Positions 12,318 through 25,700 of a DNA stretch of 64,000 nucleotides are shown here, piece by piece. This stretch comes from Scatophagus argus (lineage: Eukaryota > Chordata > Actinopteri > Scatophagidae), in assembly GCF_020382885.2 (NCBI RefSeq), contig NC_058504.1, positions 19,107,019-19,171,018 of the forward strand, written 5' to 3'. Both the position numbers and the translations under genes were made by a program. The notes beneath the pieces are model-generated. The model had not been told where the DNA came from. It worked only from the letters and a program-made list of their open reading frames with translations, and ran no database searches. Position 1 is the stretch's first letter, and each line of letters begins with the position of its first letter.

Positions 12318-15300
12318 CAAGATGGCTTTTAGCTATCATAGCATACATACATGTCATTCTTATGCGTTTTTCTTCAAGCTTCTGTTACTAAATATATATT
12401 TTTTTCATCCCTCTTTCACCCATCTCACTGAAAACTTAAAATTTGATAATGGCGTTTTCTGTCCATTTCTGTCCAAAATCAGTGTGTGGTTAGTAAACCA
12501 CTCTTACTGGTTAGTAAAATTTGATTACCAGATATTTTAAGAAAAATGTGAGCCCTCTTATTGTGTTAGCATTCAGCATCTTCACCTCTCCACGAAGATT
12601 TAACTGCACACTTAAGGAGATTTTCAGAATAAAAGGGTTAAAATAGAATAGAATCACATGTGTCAAAGATGCGGGGATCTGATCATGCATTCACAAATCT
12701 AATCATTGTCAGAGTTGGGGGGACCGAACCTGAACATGGCTCCTTCTACTCCCAAAATGTGCAGAGTTGCAGCAAACACAGGAAAGTGACCGATCCCTGT
12801 CCAAAAAGTAGATACAGCTGTCACACTAAGATCTTTGAAATTTACTAAGGAGGTGAGGAAGGTATGTAGCCTAGTGTGGGATGATATGTAACACTGACTG
12901 CCATCCAATTCGGACAATCTGGTGACACTGAGCATCCTTTGCGTGTGTTTCCTGTCTGACTGTTCTCCTTGCAGTGACGACCACCACACCGTCTCCGGGT
13001 GTGAGTCACGCAAGGCGCTGCAATGATTCGGAGAAGGCCTACTGCGTCAATGGAGGAGACTGTTACTTCATACATGGTATTAATCAGCTGTCCTGCAAGT
13101 AAGTTGGTTGCTCAGTCGGCCCCCATCCTCTCTGTGTGTAGTTCCACCCCACCCCCCTCACCCCCCCACGTCCCCACCTCTCTTTCTGTCTGGCTCAGTC
13201 TTCTCTCTGGTCTCAGACACTGTCTCACTGGTCTCTGCCTTGTCTTCTCTTCCCTGGTCGTACCATCCCCACGTATGTTCACCTGCAGCCCACCTGTCCA
13301 CTCACTGTGTGCTGTTTCAAAGGCTTGTTGTTTACAGTTTGCATCTACTGTCACAGAAGAAAATATGCTTCTGCGTAGAGCAGTTGGTTTAAACATATCT
13401 GGACTTGGACATTATATTTTCATGCACCAAAAATTTGTTTTGTATCTTTAGTTTAAAATGAATAACTTTCGCTTGTGACAGCGATGTCTCAGAAAAAGCT
13501 TCCGACAACAGTCGTGGAATAAATAAAAAAATAATAAAAGCTAAACTATAGTGTGATCGCATTATAAAATTTGATTTTCATAACACCTTTTAATATTCAA
13601 GCAATTTTTAATAGCTTTTATGCTCCATTGGTCAATATCGCTGACCTTTGTCTTCCTTTGTCTATGCTAAATGAGCAAGCAGGTAAGTTGTATAACAAAG
13701 CAGGTTATTCTACTTTTGCCTACCCTGCTGAGCGCAGTATCTCTTTGGAGAACTTCACAGGCATTAAGTTAAAGAGGACGTCCCGCTGACGTAGCATATT
13801 AACTGCTGTCTCTGTTGTCAGTCACTCGGTTGGCATGTTCCCATGAAACACTTTGAGTACTGAGGACACAGAGTTAATCAAAGCGAAAAGGAGAGACAAG
13901 ACAGATTTAAATGAGAAAATGTGGATTGATTTGGACTGTCCTGAAGTTTAATTATTCACCACATTCAACTACTAGTGAGGAGCCTACATTTTATGAATGT
14001 ATTCACAATTAGACTGTCTATCATTAGCCACTGTTAGCAGTTGTGCTAGTTACTTAACAGCCATAATTACCATATGGATAATCCTTAGAAGCTGGCTGGA
14101 AGTATTAACTGTACTTTAAGTGTAACATGGAGATCGTAGTCTACCAGTATCAACCAATACTTGAATGTTACCGTAGTTATCACACTGAAGTTGGCGAGTG
14201 AATCATTAGCATTAATTCAGCTACAAATGATAATCTATTGATACTAATGATTTGATTACTAGCAGTAAATGTGATGTAACCATTTTATTGCTGGATCGTC
14301 AGCTATAGATTTATCTATCGTTTGCTCACAGTTGTGAGGTTGACAGCATACAGCAATACTCAATAGCATAACTGTTTGTCAGAGGTGAGGCCGCATGAAG
14401 CTTCAAAGGGAACAATCTGACGATGTTTATTGGAAAACAACTGCAACAGGACAAGTCCAACAGCATATTTTTTGTTTGTTTTTACTGAGAAATGAATGTG
14501 ATACTTGCATATTTAATGAATGACCATCTGTTTGGACTTTGTTGCCCTTTGGTGTTGCTAAGCACCTGACTACAGCACTGTCTTTCTGTTGCTCTTTCCT
14601 CTTTAGTGTAGTCTTAGTCTTGCAGCTGGTACAATATACTAATGTAAAAACATCATACTTATTATGCTCTGTGCTTGGGTATAAAACTGGCCATTGCAGG
14701 TTTCTCTGCGATTGTGTAGCTGACACTTGATATTAGCCTCAGACTTCCAGACCTTGAGAGCTGCTTGATGCACATGTTAATGGAAGAAGCCACCAAACCC
14801 ACAACATCCCAGCGATCTTCTTATTGTTTGTTCTTTAGCTTTTAGACAGGAAAAATTAGTGGTCAAATTCCTGGCAAGCTGGATCTGAAATGTTGCAGTA
14901 GTGATGCTGTAACTATTTTTGCAATGACGCAGACCAGGAGTGGTTAACAGTGATCACAGCCTGCTAAGTATCTAATTCTACTTCATGTATTTATTTGAAA
15001 TAACCTGTTCACCTAAAATGCTTCACTTCCTGTGAGTGGGAGGATTTTTCCCAGGAAAGAGCTATCAGACTAGTAGGTGTTTAGAACAGCAAGTGTAAAA
15101 AAATTTATGAACTGGCTGTTATATAAATCACTGTTGTGTTGCATCAACTTTTTAAAGCGAAAAACATTTATTTATCTGATTATGTGACAAATACCAAAAA
15201 ATACAATTAAACAAGGTTCATCATAACACTGTGTTTAGTAGTAGATTTTGTAAATAAATAAATAAGTCAGTGTTTTACATCATGCTGACTAAGTGGTAAA

Positions 15301-18300
15301 ACCCTGCTGTAGCATCAAGGTGACTTGTAGCATCTCAGGCTGGTGTAGAAGTAGCAATTGGCACCACATGAGCAAGTATCTGATAAAGCTGCCTTTCTTT
15401 GGTGCACATTAAACAGTACGGTATGCCAGCGGCTGAAAGCTGAATGCAGTGTTTTAAAATACAAACTGTATTTGCAGTCAAAGCTTTGTATTAACCTGAG
15501 CTACAAAAAAGAAATCTTTGTTTTCCACAGTGAAATGTACCTTTTCTAAACTGGTGGGTGTAATCTTTCAGTTCCAGCTTGCCATACATACTGGGTCATT
15601 TTGTAGATGTGTAACAAACACTACCCCTCACGGTGCAGATAACAGATGGCGTGTATAGTTGTGCATGATCAAGAGCTTTGTTGCTGACATGCTTCCTGTA
15701 CAATTGGAAAGAAAGAAATTCATCCTTAGATCCTTTGCTTCCTGTTTCAGACTCTTTGTTTCTTTCTCTCCCTCGCTTCTCCTCTTCACTCCCCGTCTCC
15801 CCGCCTTTCTCTCTGTCTCTCATCTGATATACCCTCTGGTCCATGCTGAAGGAAATCACTGTGCTGACAATCATAAAGCTTTGTCCAGTAGGTTGCGTAT
15901 AGATGTTAAGAGCTTCATATCTAGCAATTTAGGAGTACAAAATGTGCAGGACTGTACAACCTTCTGGCGTGATTGTGCAACATATGAACGCACTACATAC
16001 TTCAAGAGGCTACAGCATCCTAGCAAGACAAGCCGGCAGTTTCCAGAGTTACTGTGCTGTTCTGTGTCAGCTTTGTCGTCCTTTGTTGGCCTCTCTGTTT
16101 GGGCCAGTAGATAACAGGATGTAAATAAGACTGCTGTCAGTAGACTGTCGGCTCGGCTTGTTCACTTCAGAGATATATGTAGACCCCCACGCTCACACAC
16201 GAAGACACTCACAATTCAGTACGACTGCTGCAAGTCAGCACACTGCATGGCATTGGCAGGCAGCGAACATTTTTAATAACCCTGAAATTTGAGGTGGTAT
16301 TTGCAAGCAATTTTGTGCCGACCATGGAAACGCATAATCTGCTCGTCTCTGAAGGGGAAAGCGATGCTGTACTCCAAAATGGAGTCTGTAGGTTAAAGTG
16401 GAGGACAGTTTATACAGAAAGGCACCCTGGCTAAAACAGAACATGGAGGTTTAAGTGGACTTTAGCAAATATGAACACAACCCCTGGCTATCTGTTGCCA
16501 GGTACAGCTTGGTGTGTCTTGCTTACTCAAAGTTGCTTTCAATCCATGTTATGATTTTCTGTGTAGTGCTGCAGATTTCTCTAATTCTGATTAATCTGAA
16601 CTTCATTGAGAAACTCCAGTCTGGCAGCAGAAAACATTAACCCATGACGATGTATATGCACCATGTATTGGCTAAAAGTTAATCTAATCCGAAAATGCCA
16701 TGAACTCAGGTCAGCATTGGTGCCTGAACATAATGTTCATGACTGTGTTTTTTTAGCTTAAATTTGATGAGCCTTTGTATAATGCATGTAACAAAATGAA
16801 TCACAGGCTTTTCTTTCATTCAGACGTTTGGAACAAAAGGTGTGCTGGTTTTTTCCCCCCTCTCTGTGCTCATTCTCAGGGCTGGAACGACAGTACAGAC
16901 AGGGAAAAAAGAGAAAGCAAGCATTGGTAGATAAGGGAAAGGTGGAGAGAAGGCTGGAAATGAGAAGCAAAAGGAGAGAGAAAGAAATGATACACAGTAA
17001 AAGCTCTGCCGACATCAGGCTGCTTCTGTTCGGAGTGTCTCCCACCTCTCTCTATCTCTCTCTCTCTCTCTCTCTCTGCTCTATTTATAACTCTATGGGA
17101 AATTGCTGAGTGGGCTCTTCCGAGGGTTTTTGCTGTAATTGATTCAAAATGCAAGTTGTCTCTTTAGTGGTGAGAAAGAGGAGGAACGGTTACCCAGTCA
17201 GTTATATGGGCAATGTATGCATGAGGGCAAGACAAAGGTCCTTGTATTTTGAACTGGATGAATTTGTTGACCACATACTAAATAAAAATACAGTAAGGTT
17301 ATTGGAGCCAGAGAGCTTGTTATTCAGTAATGTAAGTCGTGGGGCAACACCCATCATATCATATCATATCATAACACTGTGGTTCATCAGCTGTTGCGAT
17401 TTATCTACAGATTAATGTGCATTGCCATTGGATCAGATTTTCACATGTTCAAGACATTTCAGGAATCAAAAATACTTTCCATTTTCATCAAGAGATGATA
17501 ATTATTAATTCAAAAAATGACAGTATCAGTACTGAAATATTTCCAACAGTCAGTGTGTATAAGTTTTCCTCCAAGCCTACTTGTCTGATGGCTTATGCCA
17601 GAATATGATTCATATTCAGCTCGTTGTATCACTGACAGCTCGCCACCCATCCAGAAACAAAACACCACATTCTGCAGCTGCATGTAAACTGCTGCTGTTA
17701 TTTACACCCAAGAAATACTGAAACCTTTTCCAACCACTTTCATGGTCACAAACTGTGGAGGGCTGTCTGTTTGTGTGTGTGTGTGTGTTGCTCTTACATT
17801 TCTATTCTTGTGAAAACCATTTTTACACATCCACATTTTTGCATTTGTCCAAAGGTCATTTTGACAGGCCCTCATTCTTGAAACTTTAGTCCACTGGCTT
17901 CATTTGGGACTTTTTTCTTTAAACATTTGTGAAGTGTTTCACATTAAAGACATAGACACATGATTAGACAGAGCAAAGATGTTGTTTTCAGTAGGGAATG
18001 CAACTGTACTCTCCTAAACCACTGTATGCTCATGGCTAAACAGGGCATGCTACTGTCATTTCCTGCCCAAGGTTTGGACACCAAGTTTCAGCTTCATTAA
18101 ACTTTGACCTCAGAATACCCTGTTCTCTACCAGGCCCATTCAGAGGCGTTCTGTCTACTGCATATGTGCTGGTTGGATTGCAGGCAACAGCTATAACTCT
18201 ACACTGCAGTCATAAACTCATAAGCATATCAGATTATGTCCTGGAGGCCAGAGATACAGTTTGTCTATGTATACCATATTCTGTTCACATTTTGCTAATG

Positions 18301-19742
18301 AGTACGCTCATTGTTTGGCCTGAAACTTAGTTGTCTACTGCTGCCTACTCAGGCACCGTTATGGACTTGGTGTGAAAGAACAGTGGACTTGATTTATATT
18401 GGTCTGATTTACATTCAGCAGCTTCCACCAGACATGACTCTTAACGAAGGCTGATGTTGCTTTTCATCTGCTGGACGTTTAATCTGGCAATGCTTGGCTA
18501 AAACGTTTACCTCATTGGCTTTATAAGGTGATAATGTTGTGTTTCCAGAATTTTGTGCTGTCTCCAAAATTCGTGCAAGTTTATTTTTTTACCACAGGGG
18601 GAGTCTTTTTCTTTGCATGTTCCTTAACAGATCCTTGTTAGCATGTTAGGCAGATTTGTTAATCTTGGATAATCCCAGGCATCCTCAACATTTACAGATG
18701 AAGGAGAATTGAATATGGTATTCATTTAAACATGATTTACTCATTCACCCAGAACACATGCCCAAGAAGTTTTTCTCCTCTTCCATTGCTTCTGCTTTGT
18801 CCTTCCTGTTGCTGGTGTCTCACACCAAATTCCTCACAGTGTGATGACTTCATGTGCGAAAAAAAAAACTGGTTCTGAGAAAGTTTTACAAACATTAAAC
18901 AGCAGAGAAGATCAGTATAAACTTACCCTGTCTGCGCTTTTACAGTTTTTACAGACATATTTTAGAATGGACATCAAAATAAGGGATGTCCATTATAAAT
19001 CAGTTCTACTTAGAGGTTCTCCTTTGCTTCTCTATTTCATCATGGTTTTGGTCAGAGGATTAAGAATATATGCAATGAATGAGAGTCCATAATCTAACAT
19101 AAAGCAGTTGTAAGTCTGTGTTTGTATGTGTGTGTGTGTGCGCGCGCTTGCGTGCTGTGTTTGTGTATGAGAGGGGTTGGAGGTTAACAACTGTACGCTT
19201 GACCCCTTCTACTTCCTGCACTACCATCACATGACCCTCATGACTGTGATGATGTCTCAACTGTAGCAATGATGCCATATTGATGGCGGTGATGTCACGG
19301 TATGCAGGTCATCTCTCTCTCTCTGTAGTTGGTGGACTGTGCTGTTTCTAATCCTTCATCTCTCTCTGCTCTCTTATGTCCCCCCCCACCCTCTTTTTTT
19401 ATCTGTCTTTGTGTTCTTCCCCTCCTCCTTTCTTTCCTCCTGTTTTATCCTCTATCTTCCCTCTGTATCTTTAACCCTCCTACCTCCCTTTCTCCCTTCT
19501 GTGTCTTGTTTTCCCTCCATCAGGTGTCCCAATGACTATACGGGGGACCACTGTCAAAACTCCGTCATGGCCGGTTTCTACAGTATGTCCATTTGCTCTT
19601 GTCTGTCTCCTTCACACTGAGATGCTGCATGCTGCGTCGGAGGGGTTGGATGGAAGGAGTGATCTGTGTGTTTGTCTGTGTATGCCCGTTTGTGTACGAG
19701 CGAGTGTGTGTGCAAACCTGCTGTTTTGTTTCATCTAAGTTG

Positions 19743-19780
<38 letters not shown>

Positions 19781-22700
19781 CAGAGAGAGAGAGAGAGGGT
19801 TTTTGCATGCCTCTGTGTCCACCCCTTCCTCTTCTCATCTCCCCTGGTTCCTCTGTGGTGCTCCTCTGGAAACAAACAATGAAGATACTGGATACCAGAC
19901 CTCCAACCCCGAGTCCAATAAAGTTGGGATGCTGTGTAAAACAAAACTGAATGTATCAATGTGCTAATCCTTTTTGACATATATTTAACTGAAAACGGTA
20001 CAAGGATAGTATATGTAATGTTTTAACTCGTCATCTTCGTAGATTTTTGTAAATATTTGCTTATTCTGACTTTGATGCACGCAACATGTTTCAATTAAGT
20101 TGTGACAGGAACAACAAAAGACTGGGAAAGTTGTTTACTACTCAGAAAACACCTTATTGGAACATTCCACAGGTAAACAGGTTAATGTGAAACAGGTGTT
20201 CGTTTCATGATTGTGTATGCAACATTGGCATAATATTAAGATGGACGTTGCATCTCCATTTCCTTCCACTATAAGTGAAGTCAAAATATCCCAGATATGC
20301 TTACATCCTGTTCTTGTGGCATCATTTAGAGCCACAACCTTTGCAGTAGTGATCAGGGCGGTGGGGCAGTGGGATCAAGTTCCCACCCATATATTTGCCT
20401 GAACCAATCACAAGCAGCGCTCAGCTGTCAATCATGATGTTTTACCCCCTTTGTATAACATCAAATAACTAATTAAAAGTAAAGTTATTAGAAAAATGAA
20501 CATGTGAGCACACATCAGTATGATAAAAGCCACCTGAAATGACAGAAAGCATCTTTGGGACTTTTTATTTTATTTTGGTCCCCTCTGTTGACATGGAGGG
20601 GATGAGGGGTCATGACCTATACTGGAGCCCAATCAGGCGATTCAGATGTTTTGGCTTCACTTTTGGGGAGCTCTCATGGCATCCATCTTTAAATACAATT
20701 ACGTTATACTACCAAAGATGATTGCATAACCAATATTACCCCATAGACTTGAGAACATTTAGTAAAATTATTATTTGGTTATTGGTAAACACAGTTTGTT
20801 TGGAAATGATTGCATTCTGTTTTTATTCACGACTCAGACAGCATCCGAGCTTTTTTGTAATCAGGGTTTTAGGAAGTTTCAAAGAAAAGGCCCAGAATTG
20901 ACCTCTCAACAAGGCACCACCTTTTTCTTCGATTTTAAACCAAACAGTGGACTACACAAAAGGAAACAGAGGAGACAACGACCTAACACAATGAGCAACA
21001 AGTTGAAGTTATTTGATTTTATTGGCACACTTTGTCACCGTTTTTGGAGATGGTTCATCGGTGCTGCTTAGATTTCTAACTTTAAAAAAAAAAACAGATC
21101 AAGGCTAAACTATGTGGATAGAAACTATTAACACAATGCTGTAAATCCTTACTCTGTGCTGTTCCCGTCTTACAGACCAAAAGAAAGACTTTTCAGAGTC
21201 AGAGCACGACTAGCATTTGAAGGCTTTAGATGAACTTCAATGAAAGTCCTGCTGACATTGTTTTGAACAGCTGACTGTCATTACAAGAAGCTACAGTGTG
21301 TCTAAAATCAAAATGATTTGGCAAGTGAATGAAAATGAGATTTAGATTTACAATACAAGTCTCAATGTAATGAGATTTGAAAACATCACTCATGGTTTTA
21401 TCTATCTGAGGGTCTCTTTGCAATATTGATTTTGATTTAAGTGGAGTGTCTTAAAATCATGTCGTTGCAATCTGTCTTTACCTAAGGAATTAGGCTGCAG
21501 CCCACAGAGGTGAATGTGACCACTTGTTTTCACTGTGAGCATCCATGGATCATCTGATAAATTCTCTCATTATGGCATGTTTCTAAATGCTGCTTGAAAT
21601 GTTCTAAGGTTGTCTTCTGACAGAAAAAATGGTGTCACATATTTTGCATCTCATTGCAGTGTAATTAAATCAAAGGCATAGTTTGACATTTTTGTGAAAT
21701 ACTCTTAGTCACTTAAATAAGCATGTTAAATATCTGACATCAATCTGAAAATGGTTAGCCTAGATTAGTTTAAATACGAGAGGCACAAGGAAACAGCTAG
21801 CCTGGCTCTGTCCAAAAGTAACATCTCTAAACTCTACTAATTAATATGTTATATCTAGTTTGCTTCCTTGCAACTCTGTGAAAGTGATTGAAAGTGTGAA
21901 AATTATGAGTTGTACTTTTGTGACACATTTTCCTTCCCTAAGAAAGTTTTGCCTAATCCCAGTCTACTGTGCTTTGATTGGCTAATACCTTTTGCCTAAA
22001 ACTAACAAGTCAACCTTTGGGAGGCCTGAATGCTGGTTGTGTGTCTACCTCATTTATCCAACCGCAACCTACACCCTATGTGGAATTTGTGTAATAACTG
22101 GATGAGCACAGTGACAGGAAACAGGCTTCAGTAAAGCTCACAGTCTTTAATTCTTCAGCACAGGTTCAGTAAAGGGTTGAGCAGAGGTAAAGTCAGTGAG
22201 GCAGGCAAGAGTCCAACAATCCCGAGAGTCAAACGCACGAGGGAGTGAGTAACACTGAGGTACAGTACATAACGAACTTGCAAAGACACACAGAGTATGG
22301 CGTAAATACACTCCAGGTAATGCAACACTTGAAACTAATTAGGGTGGGGCGAACAACCGACTCTGGTGGGAAAATGGACGAAGACAGGAAGTGCAACACC
22401 AAGATCAGTTCGACAGATAACTCTTAAAATACAACAGGAAATGTACAACAGAAACATAACCAGGAAACATGAGATGTGTCAGTTTGTGGCTCTTTATACT
22501 ACATCACTTGGCTTCCTAAAGGCTGACGAATTCAATCACAGCACAGCAGGGCGGGACTAGTCTTCATGTTAAGCTAAGCCAACACCCTCCTGGCTATAGA
22601 CTTAATGTACAGGCACAAGAAGCGGTATGAGTTAACTCTCGACAACAAAAAACAAAAGCAGCTTTCTAATGAATGTCAAACTATTCCTTTAAATCACAGG

Positions 22701-25700
22701 GATGCAAATGAGGCATGTCTTGCCACTCTTGTGATTGCATGGGTAGTGACACTCAAACACATGTAGTCATTAATGGTATAATCTGATAATAACCAGAGGT
22801 CCAGGACATGTGCATAACAATTTGGTTGGCTAATCCTGGAGCTTTGGCCTTGCTACTCTCAGACAGCAAGAAAGTGCTCCTCCCTCCACTGTAAGGGTTT
22901 TGCTCCTGTTACTGGCCCAGCAATCACAAGGAGATAAAACAGCGGGCTGAAAATGACCCTGTTCTTTTTGTTTTCAGGCGCTAGACACTGTTGCTCCACA
23001 CCATGTTGTCTTGCTTTGCTGTTTGTCTGCTGAATGATGTCAAATATTTTTACTTGATGAGATAGCACAGTATATGTCATGTCCGCTTCTTTTGACCCCA
23101 CCATCAAGCCTTGTCTGCATTGCTCAAGTCTGTCCCTGTGACGTTGTGCTTTTATTTTGCATAGTGATTCTTTTTTAGTCAGTTGAAGGAACACTGTGTG
23201 CTGTTTTAAATCCATGTTACTGCCTGCCAACCATAAAACACTTTATTTAAGAGCAGGGTGGACAGAAGATTTGCTGACTTTTCGTATGGACATCTCCCTT
23301 TATGGCCAGAAATGCATGCAAAGCCATGGAAATTGGGAATGCTGAGATGATTTCTGTGTAAACCATATGAAAGGTTATAATAGCTGTACTCAGCAGTAGT
23401 GGGATGAAGTGCTACTCAGTAGGTATGCTGTAATCAGTACAAAGGCACACAACTGCCATTAGTCAAACAAGTTACAGCACCCACCCCCATTCGCTGTGCC
23501 TCATCGAATGTACTGTGTTTTTATGTTGGAGAGTAACTCACTGCTTTTTATCTTTTGTTTTCTTGCGTTTTTTTCCTTTTGTCTTGTCCTTTTTTTTCTT
23601 AATTTTGTTTTGTATGTCTGTCCAATGTTGTTTACTCCAGAAATGAGGTCTAGTAAATATAGCAGTAAGTGATGTGGCTTCTTGTCTTGCTGTCTTCTAT
23701 CTGTCTGTCTGTCTCTGCATGCTTTTTCCTGCCTGTTGGCTTCTCTTTCCTTCAGCCTTTGGTTCATTTTTCTCCCTTCACTTTTGATTTTGTTTGGTTC
23801 AGTTTTGATTTTTCCTTTCATTTCTGGGGGTCACAGAGCTGAGGCTGAGTTGTCTGTCTGTTACTGGACGGTACACGTGTCAATCGCTATGGCTGATAGC
23901 ACTGATTAACTTACATCCTGGTTCAGCGTATACAGGACGTGAAAATAATATATTTTCTCCAAAGTGGACGTTACACCTGACCCTATCTGTCTCTTTCCTT
24001 TTACCACGACAACTTTCTGCGCTGGCAGAGCTTCTCAGAATTGAATTTATGGGTATGGAACATTATTATTCATTTTGCTGTGCTTAAAGGTTTTGCCAAG
24101 ATCCTCTCACAGTCACACATTATTGTGCCATCTTCTTTCTAAAACCAACAACTGGGTCTCCCTCAACCTGTCCCTCTTTTTCTTCTGCCCACTAACCTGC
24201 TTTTAAGCCATGTAACCTCCCTTCTCTGCATGCACTCGTCTTACTGTCTGACAGATTTGGAAGAGCAGTCATTAGACAAAGAGACAAATTGACTGGGAAG
24301 GATCCCTTAGTGAAAGTGCAGAGGTGAATTAAAACTTGCCTAATAAAAAGTTAAAGTAGTGCTCATCTTGACTCCATATCAGAGCAAAAGCTACAGTCTT
24401 TGTCCAAAAACCAGAGACAGTTTCACATCATTGATAAATACGAGTATCTGGCTCGTCCTCTGAGCTTTGGCACTGCGCACATTGGCTTCAGCAGCCTGTC
24501 GAATAAAAACATGCAAGCTGCGAGTATTTTTTTGCTAAGCTTTGCCAAAAACGAGCAAAAGGCCTGACCACATAGTCTGTCCTTAGTATTCTGCTCTTGA
24601 TTGACTCAGTGTCAGAGTCCAGAGCTCACCTGTCCTAAATCACGATTGGTGTTGGCTCCACTGTGCCAGCCAGCTCGCCTTCCCATTTCCCTTTACCTTT
24701 CTGTATCAGTATCCTGTGACACACACACAATGCTGTGCCAAGGCTCTCGTAGGCTTTGTCAGTCCCTACAGAGGCCCTTTATTTAGAACCCCCCCACCTT
24801 CCTTTCCCCTTTCAGTGGTGCGTCCAGAGCTTTTTGAGGGCGGGGAGAGGGGGAAAGGTGATGAATTAGGTAAAGTTTTTGAATCACATGTCCCTGTTTC
24901 AAGCTGGTGTCAGAAAGACTATGAATATGTCCAGCTTTCTGATATATTTTACCTGCTTTCAACCAGCTTTCTTCTATGAGAACCACAGCTAGATACATGG
25001 ACAGATAGCCCTCAGCTAAAGATTATTATTAGTGTCCCTGTATTAAGTGGACAGCTACAGGACGTTCACAGACAGAAGCTTTAACACTGAAAACAATGAT
25101 TGGTCTTTAGGGACTTTAATTAGGCCGTAGCTAACAGGTCAAGGGCCTCTATAATCCAGTTTTGGTTGATATGGGGACAAAGTCAGACTTTGTCCCCATA
25201 TCAACTTTTGTTGATATGTCTTTTGCTACCGGGGGACTAGTTTCTCCAAAGGCCTTCTCCTGGACATGCTCCTGTTCCCTTCCTTATCCTCCGTCTGCGT
25301 GTTTCCTTCTGCTTGTCCTTCCTCTCCGCATAACCTTTTAACCCCTCCCCTGCTCCACTCATCTTCTGTTCTGTTTGTGGCTCCCTCTGTCATGGTGTCG
25401 TCGCACTTGCCGTTCTGACACAGTGTTACACCACAGCAGGCCACAAACCTGTTAGAACTTAATGAGTTGAATGTAGTGTGATCCAAATCTGTCTGCAGAT
25501 GTTCTCAAAGGCAACGTCTCACCATGACGTTAAAGTAACTAACTCGACCCTGTCGCCAACAAACGCTTGGCAGAGTAAAAACAGTTAATAGTAAAACGTA
25601 ATCTACTTAAAAATTATTTATTTGTGTAATTATAGGTCAGGACAACTACACCCAGTGTAGTTGGAAGCATCACCATCAGTGATGCTGAACGTAGTCAGTG

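Larger units (their letters stand above)
19583..24028 (+). other. nrg2: nrg2 intron downstream of the EGF exon
   Basis: The donor is TACA|GTATGT (phase 1). The intron ends at the micro-exon acceptor CTGGCAG. It contains a GT/GA compound microsatellite at 19743-19798 and repeat-like DNA at 20560-20705 and about 22040-22560. An open frame on the minus strand at 22859-23230 is not low complexity but matches nothing I recognise. Confidence 0.65.

Noticed and set aside
15659..16114. 151-codon plus-strand frame
   Set aside because: Partly CT-rich low complexity. There is no recognised motif, no suitable splice phase with nrg2, and it sits inside an nrg2 intron.
22859..23230. 123-codon minus-strand frame of normal composition
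   Set aside because: It looks less repetitive than most but matches no family I recognise. It may be part of an old mobile element; a protein search would decide. Not supported as a gene.
23625..23664. Possible short exon with AG (CTCCAG) before and GTAAGT after, near 23640-23663
   Set aside because: It has splice-like ends but its length and phase do not fit between the nrg2 EGF and TM exons without a stop or frameshift, and the peptide matches nothing in neuregulins.
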